Origin: Puia sp.
Lineage (GTDB): Bacteria > Bacteroidota > Bacteroidia > Chitinophagales > Chitinophagaceae
Length of the DNA stretch: 64,000 bases
NCBI GenBank assembly: GCA_031292515.1
Contig: JARLGZ010000068.1
Span: 78,381-142,380 of the forward strand
Direction: 5' to 3'
In this document: one piece after another, positions 1-8,758 of the stretch
How positions within the stretch are numbered: position 1 is the first letter of the stretch
How the letters are laid out: every line of letters starts with the position of its first letter
Translations under genes and position numbers: made by a program
The notes under the pieces: model-generated
What the model was told of the DNA's origin: nothing
The model's database searches: none
The model's input: the letters and a program-made list of their open reading frames with translations, nothing else

Positions 1-1620
1 TGCTATTTTGAAAAATGCTATTCAGGCGTCGCCAATAACCTGCCGGCTTTTGTGGCCGGGAACTTTCATGTATACCGGAGCGGGTTTAAGAATTCCACCT
101 TTTTCGATATCTCACTGGGCAGTTCCAGCTTTTTTTCGGTGCGTGACAATATTTCCTATAATTCCGGCGGGTTTCTCTTTGCCAACCAATTCAGCAATAC
201 TTCTCCCATTACAATCCAGGGCAACCAGGTTTATAACGCAAAGAAGGTGCCCATGATCAATCTCTTTACCAAGGGGAATTGCCTGTTGCTCGACAATACA
301 TTTATCAGACCGGGCCCCGACACCGGGAATGTGTATTTGCTCAGTATGATTGACGGCTACAGGACGCCTCCCCCGTATGGCACACTGATCGGCAATCGTT
401 TTTCGTCTGTGACCCGGGCTTTGACTACGGCTGGCGGGCGGTTCTTCATAAAGGACAATAAATACGGCATAAAAAAGGAACCTATCCCGGAGCCCATGCC
501 AACTCCTTTTGCACCCCGTGTCGATTATAGCATTTTTGAAGTCAATAACCGGATGACGAGCGATCAGATACAAGCCGTCATCGACAAAGCCGCATCCGTC
601 AAAAAAGGCCTGGTGCATTTTGCGTATGGTCCGTATATGATCACAAAAACCCTGAAGATCCCCGGCGGTTCTCCCGTCGTTCTATATGGAGACGGGCTAT
701 CTTCGGTCTTTGCGTGGCGGGGCGCGCAAGGCGAGCCCGTCTTCCGGGTGGATTTCCCGGCCATGGCCAGCTTCCGGAATTTATATATTTCAGCGGCCGG
801 GCGGGCGGATGGGATCCTGGTCCTGGACAACGACCAGGATGGCAACTGTTTCTATGGAGAACAGTTGATGCTTTATGCGGGTGTCCGGTCTAACCTGTTG
901 GTAAACGGCTTTTCGCATACCGACTTTCGTTTCGAAAATCTGCATCACAATTATTGTAAGGCGGGTAACTCCGTCCAGGTGATCGGTACCGGCAACGATC
1001 ATGCTTCCCTTTTCAGGATATTTGCTTGTGTCTCGGTCAACAACGGCAATTGCTATTCCGTCGCCGACAAAGGGAGGATATTGGTGTATGACAACTGGAG
1101 TGAGGGGCTCCCGCGTTCGCCTTTTGTGACCCTGCGGGGAAGCGGTGAGTTCACGCTGAACGGGGCGGTCGTTGCCAGTTACACCGATCCGAAATCCCCT
1201 TTGATCGACATAGACAGCTTTAGCGGGAAAGTCGTCTTCGCACAAGTCGATTACAACCAGACGCATAAAACCTTCCGGTTTTCCAATACCGCGGGAACGG
1301 CCGAACTGCTCAACCTGGGCACCCTGCTTGCTTCGGACAGTACCCTGGTGTTCTATGATATTCATTCTCCGAAATCCCGGTTTTCCCTTGTTAACAACCG
1401 GTATAACATCGGGTTCGGGTCTTACCCCCTCCCGGAAATGGGCGATACGACCGTAGCTTTTGTCGAACGAATGCTATCGACGCTGAGAAATACGACGGTT
1501 GTCGCCTCTAAATTCCCACCGGGGCATACTCATTTTACGATTGACAGGGTGATGATAGAGGGGGGTGTTAACAATTTCAGAGTCGAGCGATCGGAAGGGA
1601 AAATGGATGCGCTTCGTTAG
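1..1620 (+). CDS. Right-handed beta-helix (pectate-lyase-like) protein, 5' truncated by window edge
   Basis: The frame is open from base 1, so the true start lies outside the window; the GTG at 52 is just an internal codon. About 539 residues are visible. The first part is rich in Asn, Ser and Gly in short beta-like segments, as in parallel beta-helix repeats. Near residue 180 a segment reading QIQAVIDKAA followed by GLVHFAYGPY resembles the start of pectate-lyase-type beta-helix domains, where an index helix precedes the first rung. A second helix then runs to the C-terminus. Such proteins usually bind or cleave polysaccharide, but I see no diagnostic catalytic residues, so the substrate is unknown. 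Its TAG stop lies 15 bp from the convergent purE gene. Confidence 0.6.
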   Translation, partial: CYFEKCYSGVANNLPAFVAGNFHVYRSGFKNSTFFDISLGSSSFFSVRDNISYNSGGFLFANQFSNTSPITIQGNQVYNAKKVPMINLFTKGNCLLLDNTFIRPGPDTGNVYLLSMIDGYRTPPPYGTLIGNRFSSVTRALTTAGGRFFIKDNKYGIKKEPIPEPMPTPFAPRVDYSIFEVNNRMTSDQIQAVIDKAASVKKGLVHFAYGPYMITKTLKIPGGSPVVLYGDGLSSVFAWRGAQGEPVFRVDFPAMASFRNLYISAAGRADGILVLDNDQDGNCFYGEQLMLYAGVRSNLLVNGFSHTDFRFENLHHNYCKAGNSVQVIGTGNDHASLFRIFACVSVNNGNCYSVADKGRILVYDNWSEGLPRSPFVTLRGSGEFTLNGAVVASYTDPKSPLIDIDSFSGKVVFAQVDYNQTHKTFRFSNTAGTAELLNLGTLLASDSTLVFYDIHSPKSRFSLVNNRYNIGFGSYPLPEMGDTTVAFVERMLSTLRNTTVVASKFPPGHTHFTIDRVMIEGGVNNFRVERSEGKMDALR

Positions 1621-1634
1621 CAGGGGAGTCCTGT

Positions 1635-2159
1635 TTAATCGAATTGATTGCGCCAGCCTTCAGCTTTTAGCTTCTCTGCCTTTTTAAGGACTTCGGTCTC
1701 CAGTGTCTTTTTATAGTCCGCCAGTTTTTTTCCGATGGATTCTTCGAAGGCGCCGATGATGGAGGCTGCCAGGATGCCCGCATTTTTTGAGGCATTTAAG
1801 GCGACCGTGGCCACGGGGATGCCGTTGGGCATTTGCAGGATGGATAGCACGGAATCCCAGCCATCCATGGAATTGGACGACTTTACCGGAACGCCGATCA
1901 CGGGCAGCGAAGTGAGGGAAGCTACCATCCCCGGCAGATGTGCGGCTCCTCCTGCTCCTGCGATGATGACTTTCAGACCTCTTTGTTTCGCCTGGCTGGC
2001 ATATTCGACCATGCGCAAAGGAGTACGGTGTGCAGAGACGACCGTCAATTCATAACCGATTTCAAACGCCTGCAGGATATCTGCGGCTGCCTGCATCACC
2101 GACAGGTCGCTGTCGCTGCCCATAATGATGCCTACTTGTATGGATGATCCCCCGGACAT
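1635..2159 (-). CDS. purE: N5-carboxyaminoimidazole ribonucleotide mutase PurE (class I)
   Basis: This 174-residue protein has the class I PurE hallmarks. GSDSDLSVM near residues 14-22 forms the nucleotide-binding loop, SAHRTP carries the catalytic histidine, and a glycine-rich [11 protein letters not shown] segment follows. PurE moves the carboxylate of N5-CAIR to C4 to give CAIR in de novo purine synthesis, in the cytoplasm. It lies downstream of purK on the same strand, and PurK makes its substrate, but a 153-bp repeat-filled gap separates them rather than a tight operon junction. Length and motifs are normal for the family. Confidence 0.96.
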   Translation of the reverse strand: MSGGSSIQVGIIMGSDSDLSVMQAAADILQAFEIGYELTVVSAHRTPLRMVEYASQAKQRGLKVIIAGAGGAAHLPGMVASLTSLPVIGVPVKSSNSMDGWDSVLSILQMPNGIPVATVALNASKNAGILAASIIGAFEESIGKKLADYKKTLETEVLKKAEKLKAEGWRNQFD

Positions 2160-2219
2160 ATTTTATTATTAATGACTTGTTATTAATTGATAACCTGATA
2201 CTGGTTAATGATAAATACC

Positions 2220-2318
2220 AATGATGAATGCTGATGATGAATGCTAACGATGAATATTAATGATGATGGTTATTATTAAATGATGACAGGTATTGTTATT
2301 AAATGATGACGATTATTG
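2220..2318. repeat. Short tandem repeats between purK and purE
   Basis: Two 23-bp units at 2273-2295 and 2296-2318 begin identically (TTATTAAATGATGAC) and differ only near their ends. The second unit contains the purK stop codon (TTA at 2313-2315 on the plus strand). Positions 2220-2272 hold looser copies of a GATGAATGCT-like motif. The stretch is AT-rich and shows no open frame. Confidence 0.7.
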
Positions 2319-3440
2319 TTTGCTGATGACTTTCAGTGTCTGTTTGACCTTATGAGCCCGGTGAATGAGATCCTGCGTGTCTTTGCTTAGGATGGTCACG
2401 TGCCCCATCTTCCGGCCGGGTTTTGTCTGTTTCTTTCCATATAAATGCACAAATGCGCAATCCATTTGCAGGACCTCCGCCAGGCCTTCATACTGGGGGG
2501 GGCCGCTATGCCCTTCTTCGCCGACGATGTTCACGAGCGCCGATGGATAGATCGGGCCGGTATTGCCCAGGGGATATCCCAGGATTATCCGCCAGAGCAT
2601 ATCGAACTGCGAAGAGAAATTCGCCTCAATCGTATGGTGTCCGCTGTTGTGGACCCGGGGTGCCGTCTCGTTGACAAATACATCCCCCTGTTTGCTGACA
2701 AACAGCTCCACGGCGAAGAGCCCCGGGCTTTTCAGTTCCTTTACGACCCGCAGGGAGATGGCTTCTATCTTCCAGAGTGTTTTTTCAGGCAGCGACGCCG
2801 GGCTGATCTGGTAATCGAGCAGGTTGAGATCGGGGTTGAATACCATATCCACCAATGGGTACAGTGCGATCTCTCCTTTTTCGTTGATAGCTATGATCTG
2901 GGCGATTTCCTTGTCGATCGCCACCATTTTTTCCAGGACGCTGGGTGCGTCAAATCCCTTGCTGATGTCGTCGGCGGTCTTTAATAGCTGGACTCCTTTT
3001 CCGTCATAGCCCCCGGCGCCTATTTTATGGACGGCGGGAATAAAATCGGTCTTTGCACGCAATTCTTCGAGGTTGGCGGTAATTTCAAAAGGCGCTGTCG
3101 GCACCTGGTGTTTTGCGTAGAACTGCTTCTGAAGGATCTTGTTCTTGATGGTCCGCAGGGCCTCTGTTCTGGGGTATACTTTTACGCCTTCATTTTCCAG
3201 TTTCTCCAGCGCATCCTCGTTTACGGATTCTATTTCGATGGTCAGCGCGTCGAGCCCTTTTCCGAATTCGTATACGTCGTCAAAATTTCTGATGTCGCCT
3301 TTCGTGAAATGATGGCAGAGATGTGCGGCCGGACATTGCTCATCATTCTCCAATACAAAGGTTTCAACCGGGTAGTTGGCCGCGGCCTGCAGCAGCATTC
3401 TCCCTAATTGTCCTCCCCCTAAAATTCCGACTTTTAACAT
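2313..3440 (-). CDS. purK: 5-(carboxyamino)imidazole ribonucleotide synthase PurK
   Basis: This 375-residue ATP-grasp enzyme carboxylates AIR with bicarbonate and ATP to give N5-CAIR, the PurE substrate. The N-terminal GILGGGQLGRM is the typical PurK start. GAGGYDGKGVQ near residue 140 is the ATP-grasp glycine loop, and the segment ELFVSKQGDVFVNETAPR with HNSGHHTIEA carries the metal- and substrate-binding Glu, Asn and His residues. Length fits the family. It is upstream of purE on the minus strand, so the two steps are probably co-transcribed despite the repeat-filled spacer. No consensus promoter was found directly upstream. Confidence 0.96.
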   Translation of the reverse strand: MLKVGILGGGQLGRMLLQAAANYPVETFVLENDEQCPAAHLCHHFTKGDIRNFDDVYEFGKGLDALTIEIESVNEDALEKLENEGVKVYPRTEALRTIKNKILQKQFYAKHQVPTAPFEITANLEELRAKTDFIPAVHKIGAGGYDGKGVQLLKTADDISKGFDAPSVLEKMVAIDKEIAQIIAINEKGEIALYPLVDMVFNPDLNLLDYQISPASLPEKTLWKIEAISLRVVKELKSPGLFAVELFVSKQGDVFVNETAPRVHNSGHHTIEANFSSQFDMLWRIILGYPLGNTGPIYPSALVNIVGEEGHSGPPQYEGLAEVLQMDCAFVHLYGKKQTKPGRKMGHVTILSKDTQDLIHRAHKVKQTLKVISKQ

Positions 3441-3747
3441 GATGCTGGTTTGTGCCGTGAAGATAGGAAAGTGGGGGCTTAGAATATCTAAAAAATTTTT
3501 TATCTTTATGGCCGATTATGCATCCCGATTATCCTCATAAAATTTTTGACGACAAGCGCATGGATTACTTCCTGCTTATGGAAGCGCTTGCCATGGATGC
3601 GGCTTGTTCAACCCGGAACTTGCAGTGGTCGCTTTCCGCGGTTATACCGGTCTTCCCGGTTCGTATGAATCCACGGTAAATATTTCTCTTCAGCGGATAT
3701 TTCTTGTCAGCGGATCTGTTAATTCCTGATTTTAAATCTATTCGGAT
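3441..3747 (+). other. 307-bp gap upstream of hppD with a possible gene remnant
   Basis: No well-supported gene lies here. From 3518 an ATG opens a 53-codon plus-strand frame (beginning MHPDYPHKIF). From about 3550 a different frame stays open to a TGA at 3727-3729 and reads like protein (FNPELAVVAFRGYTGLPG). The two protein-like segments in shifted frames suggest either a decayed gene or chance. I do not recognise a family. A 12-bp A6T6 tract lies near 3491. Confidence 0.25.
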
Positions 3748-4878
3748 ATGTCAACTTTACTCGCGGCCGATACCCGGCAACCGGGGCAGGCCGATTTTCT
3801 GCCTTTGTACGGCACTGATTATGTGGAGTTCTATGTAGGCAATGCCAAACAGGCTGCCCACTATTATAAATCTGCTTTTGGTTTTCAATCCCTGGCCTAT
3901 GCGGGTCCCGAGACGGGCGTCAAAGACAGGGTCAGCTATGTGGTGAGGCAAAATAAGCTCACTTTCGTATTTACGACCGCGTTGCGGACGGGGCACCCGG
4001 TTGCAGATCACGTGTACCTGCATGGTGACGGCGTAAAGGTGCTCGCGCTCCGGGTGGACGATGCGGCGGCGGCCTGGCATGAAACGACGAAGCGGGGGGG
4101 AAAAAGCTATATGGAGCCGGCGCGCCTGACCGATAAATACGGGGAGGTAGGGCTCAGCGGCATCTATACTTATGGGGAAACGGTTCATCTTTTTGTGGAA
4201 AGGGATCAGTATGCCGGTGCCTTCCTGCCTGGTTTCAGGGAGTGGAAAACGGGGTATAATCCGCCTTCTACCGGTCTCCGGTATGTAGATCATGCCGTCG
4301 GGAATGTAGGCTGGAACCAGATGAACCCCTGGGTAAAATTCTATGAGGAGGTGATGGGCTTCCGCAATATTCTCTCTTTCGACGACAGCGATATCTCTAC
4401 GGAATATTCCGCGTTGATGAGTAAAGTCATGAGTAATGGAAATGGATATGTGAAATTTCCCATCAATGAGCCGGCGGAGGGAAAGAAGAAATCCCAGGTC
4501 GAAGAATATCTCGAGTTCTATAACGGCGAAGGCGTGCAACATGTGGCGCTGGCTACCGACGATATTGTCCGGACAGTTACACAGTTGCGGGACAGGGGCG
4601 TGGAATTCCTGCAGGTACCTCCTTCCTATTACAAGGACCTGATTTCCCGCGTAGGGGCGATCGAGGAGGATATCAGCCCGCTGGCGGAGTTGGGCATCCT
4701 CGTGGACCGGGACGACGAAGGATACCTGTTGCAGATATTCAGCAAACCGGTGGAGGACCGGCCCACGCTGTTTTTTGAGATCATACAGCGCAAGGGAGCC
4801 AAAAGCTTTGGCAAGGGCAATTTCAAGGCGCTGTTCGAGGCGATTGAAAGGGAACAGTCGGCACGGGGAAATCTCTGA
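3748..4878 (+). CDS. hppD: 4-hydroxyphenylpyruvate dioxygenase
   Basis: The enzyme converts 4-hydroxyphenylpyruvate to homogentisate in tyrosine catabolism, using Fe(II) and O2. The 376-residue length is normal. Two vicinal-oxygen-chelate halves are visible, and the iron triad is intact: His182 (in YVDHAVGNV), His265 (in GVQHVALAT) and Glu344 (in LFFEIIQRKG). The C-terminal KSFGKGNFKALFEAIEREQ is the family's closing helix, which gates the active site. The next pathway gene (homogentisate dioxygenase) is not in the window. A strong hairpin terminator follows, so the gene is probably a single transcription unit. Start ATG at 3748. Confidence 0.96.
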   Translation: MSTLLAADTRQPGQADFLPLYGTDYVEFYVGNAKQAAHYYKSAFGFQSLAYAGPETGVKDRVSYVVRQNKLTFVFTTALRTGHPVADHVYLHGDGVKVLALRVDDAAAAWHETTKRGGKSYMEPARLTDKYGEVGLSGIYTYGETVHLFVERDQYAGAFLPGFREWKTGYNPPSTGLRYVDHAVGNVGWNQMNPWVKFYEEVMGFRNILSFDDSDISTEYSALMSKVMSNGNGYVKFPINEPAEGKKKSQVEEYLEFYNGEGVQHVALATDDIVRTVTQLRDRGVEFLQVPPSYYKDLISRVGAIEEDISPLAELGILVDRDDEGYLLQIFSKPVEDRPTLFFEIIQRKGAKSFGKGNFKALFEAIEREQSARGNL

Positions 4879-4906
4879 CCGGAGGCAATCGGGACTATTT
4901 TATTAA

Positions 4907-4946
4907 CAACCTGTTCAGATTTTAAGGCCTGAATAGGTTGCTTTTT
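4907..4946 (+). terminator. Rho-independent terminator after hppD
   Basis: A 12-bp stem (CAACCTGTTCAG at 4907-4918 against CTGAATAGGTTG at 4929-4940, one G-U pair) with a 10-nt loop is followed by CTTTTTG. It sits 29 bp after the hppD stop. Confidence 0.8.
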
Positions 4947-4950
4947 GCCG

Positions 4951-4958
4951 TAGATTTG
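4951..4958 (+). promoter_or_regulatory. Possible -7 element for the L,D-transpeptidase gene
   Basis: TAGATTTG matches the Bacteroidota -7 consensus TAnnTTTG. It lies just past the hppD terminator and 82 bp before the next start. No TTG was seen at the expected -33 distance. Confidence 0.35.
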
Positions 4959-5039
4959 TCTATTTTTCGGGACCGTTTGTATTGCCGGTTGTATAATTAT
5001 GACCGGTCAGGCTAAAAACGGTAATTTTTACCCTATTGT

Positions 5040-6242
5040 ATGAGCGTCAGCACGATGATGATAGTGAGATTCCACAAAATAAAAGTACTTGTAGTTTGCC
5101 TCCTGTTCTACGCACGGCTATCTGCGCAAAATTCCGTTTCGGCGTTTGCGTTTATAGACTATCAGCGGTCTATTCCAAAGATCAATGAGATCCTGAAGAG
5201 AAAGGAAGATACCCTGATGAAGCAATTCGCGGAAAAAGGGTTGAAATGGCCCGCCCGGTACGTTTACATCCGGTCTTTCAAATACGACAGCCAGCTCGAG
5301 GTGTGGGTGAAAAATACCAAAGAAGAGAAGTACCGGTTATTTAAATCCTACAAGGTGTGCGCGATGGCGGGAACGCTCGGCCCCAAGCGCATGGCCGGAG
5401 ATTACCAGGTTCCGGAAGGATTTTACTATATCAACGAGTTCAATGCAAAAAGTCTCTATCACCTTTCTCTCGGTCTGAACTATCCCAATGAATCCGACCG
5501 GATATTGGCCGACTCCTACCAGCCAGGCGGAGAGATCTATATTCATGGAAGCTGTGTTACCACCGGTTGCATCCCGCTGACGGACGCCCAGATCGAGGAG
5601 GTATATATTCTTGCAGCGTATGCCAAAGATCTGGGGGAGGATTTCATACCGGTTCATATTTTCCCTGTGAATTTCAATGTTCCCAAAAGTGTGAGCTATC
5701 TGAATAAATTCCTCGTCAATTTTTCAGAGTATAGCTCCTTCGCAAGGAGTATGCGGAATGCGTTCTACTATTTTGAAAGGTATAAAGATGTTCCCTTCGT
5801 GATGGTGAACAGCAAGGGCGAATATGTGACCGAGGATGTCCCCCCGCCTGTGGAGGAGAAGAAAGGGGTTGTCGAAAAATTAAAAAAGAAGCCTCCCCAT
5901 GCGATTCAGCCCATCCCGGAAGACGAACTGGCCAGGACGGTGGACAAATTGCCGGTCTATCCCGGCGGCAACGATGCCTTCCAGTCGTTTCTCAACAAGC
6001 TGAGCGCGGAATCCGTGAACGATCTTGACGATGGCCAGGTCAAGACTTTTGTCATGGTCGAATATATCATTGATGCTCTCGGGAGACCCGTCTATGCGCG
6101 GGTGATCCATGGCGGAAATGATAAAATCAACGAGAACATCGAGCATGCATTCACGGCGATGCCCGCCTGGGCGCCGGCCACTCATACAGGCAAAAATGTG
6201 CCGATCAAACTCAAGCAGACGATCATGATCGGTGCGGACTAG
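5040..6242 (+). CDS. L,D-transpeptidase (YkuD-type) with C-terminal TonB-like domain
   Basis: The 400-residue protein starts with a signal peptide (hydrophobic residues 15-25, cleavage near ARLSAQ). The catalytic motif of YkuD/YafK-type L,D-transpeptidases is clear: His169 and Cys177 in YIHGSCVTTGCIPL. Such enzymes make meso-DAP crosslinks in peptidoglycan or attach proteins to it, in the periplasm. The last 90 residues (from about 310, LPVYPGGNDAFQSFL, through VEYIIDALGRPVYARV) look like the TonB C-terminal fold widespread in Bacteroidota proteins. A Glu/Lys/Pro linker joins the two. The fusion suggests a peptidoglycan enzyme held near an outer-membrane partner, which is inference. Internal Met codons near the N-terminus leave the exact start uncertain. 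Confidence 0.8.
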   Translation: MSVSTMMIVRFHKIKVLVVCLLFYARLSAQNSVSAFAFIDYQRSIPKINEILKRKEDTLMKQFAEKGLKWPARYVYIRSFKYDSQLEVWVKNTKEEKYRLFKSYKVCAMAGTLGPKRMAGDYQVPEGFYYINEFNAKSLYHLSLGLNYPNESDRILADSYQPGGEIYIHGSCVTTGCIPLTDAQIEEVYILAAYAKDLGEDFIPVHIFPVNFNVPKSVSYLNKFLVNFSEYSSFARSMRNAFYYFERYKDVPFVMVNSKGEYVTEDVPPPVEEKKGVVEKLKKKPPHAIQPIPEDELARTVDKLPVYPGGNDAFQSFLNKLSAESVNDLDDGQVKTFVMVEYIIDALGRPVYARVIHGGNDKINENIEHAFTAMPAWAPATHTGKNVPIKLKQTIMIGAD

Positions 6243-6257
6243 GGGTAGGTGAAGCGG

Positions 6258-7520
6258 TCAACGCATGAGCACCTGTACCGTTTCGGGCGACTGCTGTCTA
6301 AGGAGGATATGCTTCCCTGTCGTCAGTTTTTCCAGTATATCCTTATCGTAGTGCCTGATCGTAAGCAGGGTCAGTCCCTTTTCCACCCGGACCTCGAAAT
6401 TTTCCGAGGCGGCCAGCGCCAGCTTCCCGATCCTGTCGGGTTTGTCGTCCAGGCAGACCTGCAGGTGTACGGCTCCGCTCTGCATCAGGTTTGGCTTGAC
6501 CCGGATTTCCGAAAACAGGTTGTAGAGTTCTCCCGTCGGTTTCTCTCCGACAAAGGAAAAATCCTTTGAATGCAGGTGAATGAGTACCTGGTCTTCTTTC
6601 AATACGATGATCGGGGGTAGGTTTTTCACCGTCTTTTTATGAATGACGGTACCCGGCAGGTCCTTGTCGAGAAAACATTTTACAAGCAGCGGGATCCCCT
6701 TGTTCTGCAGCGGCTTTATGGTCTTCGGATGGATGACCTGTGCGCCGTAGTAGGCCATTTCGATCACCTCGTCGTAGTTCAGTTCTGCGATAAAGCGGGC
6801 GTCGGGGAAAAGTTTCGGATCCGCATTCATGACCCCTTCCACGTCTTTCCAGATCGTCTGGCTCTCCGCATCCAGCAGATTTGCGAAAACGGCTGCCGAA
6901 TAATCGCTGCCTTCGCGGCCCAGGGTCGTACTCTCATTGGCATCGGTAGCCCCTATGAATCCCTGGGTGATGACGATATTGTATTGGTCGAATAAGGGGA
7001 GGATCCGTTGTTCCGTGTTTCTCCGGGTAGTCGTCCAGTCGATGGCGGCGTCCCGGAAATTATCATCCGTCCGGAAAATATCGCGGACATCGATCCAGGA
7101 ATTGAGGATGCCCGTCTCATTCAGAAAGGCGCTGACGATCGTTGTCGAGAGGAGTTCGCCGGAACAGACCACCTGGTCATAATAATAGTCGTATTCTTTT
7201 TGCGGTTTATCGTGCAGGAGCCATTCGACTTCGGTAAAGAAATCCTTCAGCTGTGCTTCGGTCTCCAGGTAGTTTCTTACCAGCAGGTATTTGGCCATTG
7301 TCAGGTGATGCTGCCGGACCTGTTCGAATAAGCGTAAGGCCTCTTCCCGGTGTCCCTGGTAGAAGGCTTCGGCCACTTTTTCGAGGGCATTTGTCGTCTT
7401 TCCCATCGCCGAGATGACGATCAGGATCTTTTCATCGCCATAGGATCTGAGGATGGATGCGAGATTTTGAACTCTCTCTACGTTGCTGACGCTGGCTCCA
7501 CCGAATTTGAAAACTTTCAT
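6258..7520 (-). CDS. lysC: Aspartate kinase
   Basis: This protein of 420 residues catalyses ATP-dependent phosphorylation of aspartate, the first step to lysine, threonine, methionine and diaminopimelate. The N-terminal KVFKFGGASV is the kinase substrate/ATP motif, and TTLGREGSDYSA near residue 210 is the second amino-acid-kinase signature. After about residue 300 a C-terminal ACT-like regulatory region follows, so feedback control by an amino acid is likely. Residues 1-300 match the usual catalytic domain in length. It is monofunctional: no homoserine dehydrogenase domain is attached. It is divergent from fbp, with a consensus -7 element about 30 bp upstream. Confidence 0.93.
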   Translation of the reverse strand: MKVFKFGGASVSNVERVQNLASILRSYGDEKILIVISAMGKTTNALEKVAEAFYQGHREEALRLFEQVRQHHLTMAKYLLVRNYLETEAQLKDFFTEVEWLLHDKPQKEYDYYYDQVVCSGELLSTTIVSAFLNETGILNSWIDVRDIFRTDDNFRDAAIDWTTTRRNTEQRILPLFDQYNIVITQGFIGATDANESTTLGREGSDYSAAVFANLLDAESQTIWKDVEGVMNADPKLFPDARFIAELNYDEVIEMAYYGAQVIHPKTIKPLQNKGIPLLVKCFLDKDLPGTVIHKKTVKNLPPIIVLKEDQVLIHLHSKDFSFVGEKPTGELYNLFSEIRVKPNLMQSGAVHLQVCLDDKPDRIGKLALAASENFEVRVEKGLTLLTIRHYDKDILEKLTTGKHILLRQQSPETVQVLMR

Positions 7521-7546
7521 GAAAGGAATTTTGTGAGTTCGGAGGG

Positions 7547-7554
7547 CAAAGATA
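7547..7554 (-). promoter_or_regulatory. -7 element for lysC
   Basis: On the minus strand this reads TATCTTTG, an exact TAnnTTTG match, 27 bp upstream of the lysC start. No clear TTG is found at -33. Confidence 0.5.
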
Positions 7555-7571
7555 ATGTAAGAACCTCCTCG

Positions 7572-7609
7572 CTGAATATATACAATACTATATATATTTA
7601 TATATTCAG
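7572..7609. promoter_or_regulatory. 11-bp inverted repeat between divergent lysC and fbp
   Basis: CTGAATATATA (7572-7582) is exactly complementary in reverse to TATATATTCAG (7599-7609), with a 16-nt AT-only-like spacer. It sits between two divergent genes and could be an operator or a cruciform-prone site. No function is proven. Confidence 0.4.
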
Positions 7610-7669
7610 GAGCGATTAATTCCCGTATAAACGGCTGGTTCCTGCTATAAACGATTAAATCTTGCCGGT

Positions 7670-8680
7670 ATGAATGTGAACAGAAAAGTTCTGACCCTCG
7701 ACGAATTTACGATCCAGCAGCTTCGTGATTTTCCCCATGCCACCGGGGAGCTTAGCAACCTGCTGCGGGATATCGGGCTGGCTGCCAAAAGGGTGAACGT
7801 CGAGGTGAACAAAGCCGGCCTGGTGGACATCCTGGGAGATGCAGGTGCGGTCAACGTACAGGGTGAAGACGTGAAGAAACTGGACATTTTTGCGAACAAC
7901 CAGCTGGTTGGCGTTCTGCGTCACGGGATCAGCTGCGCCGGTATCGGCAGTGAGGAACTGGATGATGTCGTCATCTTCGACGATGAGGTCAGCAACAACT
8001 CCAAATATGTATGTCTCTTCGATCCCCTGGATGGCAGCGGCAACATCGATGTCAATGTCTCCATCGGAACGATCTTCGGGATCTACCGCCGGATCAGCGA
8101 GCGTGGGAAAGCCTGCGAACGGGCCGATTTTCTGCAGCCCGGCATCAGGCAGATCGCCGCGGGCTATGTCGTTTACGGCTCGTCGACCATGATGGTCTAT
8201 GCGACCCGACGGGGGGTGAACGGCTTCACCCTCGATCCCTCGATCGGCGAGTTCACGCTCAGCCACCCCAATATCCGTTGCCCTGAAAACGGGAAGATCT
8301 ATTCGGTCAATCACGGTAATTTCTTTCAATACCCGGAGAATATCCAGCGCTATATCGAGGTCTGCCAAAAAAAAGACAAAACCAATGGTGGTCCCTATAC
8401 GCAAAGATACATCGGCAGCATGGTGGCCGACGTGCACCGCAACCTGATCAAAGGAGGACTTTTTATGTATCCCCCCACGCGTGACAAACCAGGCGGCAAA
8501 TTGCGTCTTCTCTACGAATGCAATCCTTTTGCTTTTATCGTTGAAGTGGCCGGCGGCCGGGCGACGGACGGGAAACAACGTATCCTGGAGATTCAGCCGG
8601 TCGAGCTGCATCAGCGATCCCCCCTGTTTATCGGCAGCACCAACATGATGACCGAACTGGAAACTGTGGGTAATTTTTAG
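7670..8680 (+). CDS. fbp: Class I fructose-1,6-bisphosphatase
   Basis: The enzyme removes the 1-phosphate from fructose 1,6-bisphosphate in gluconeogenesis. The 336-residue protein carries the metal-binding signature LFDPLDGSGNIDVNVSIGT near residues 117-135. It also has the later substrate-binding segments YIGSMVADVHR and GGKLRLLYECNPFAFIVEVAGG, in the standard class I order. Length is normal. It is divergently arranged with lysC across an AT-rich palindrome. I saw no clear -7 motif just upstream. A CAP-domain gene follows after 78 bp and may be separate. Confidence 0.96.
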   Translation: MNVNRKVLTLDEFTIQQLRDFPHATGELSNLLRDIGLAAKRVNVEVNKAGLVDILGDAGAVNVQGEDVKKLDIFANNQLVGVLRHGISCAGIGSEELDDVVIFDDEVSNNSKYVCLFDPLDGSGNIDVNVSIGTIFGIYRRISERGKACERADFLQPGIRQIAAGYVVYGSSTMMVYATRRGVNGFTLDPSIGEFTLSHPNIRCPENGKIYSVNHGNFFQYPENIQRYIEVCQKKDKTNGGPYTQRYIGSMVADVHRNLIKGGLFMYPPTRDKPGGKLRLLYECNPFAFIVEVAGGRATDGKQRILEIQPVELHQRSPLFIGSTNMMTELETVGNF

Positions 8681-8758
8681 GTTTTTATTGTAATAGACTG
8701 GTACGATATTCGTTAGGCATAAAAGGACCGGTCCGGTCTTTACTTATAATACCCCTTT

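Noticed and set aside
7655..8611. 318-codon minus-strand frame opposite fbp
   Set aside because: fbp carries clear active-site motifs; the antisense frame shows none.
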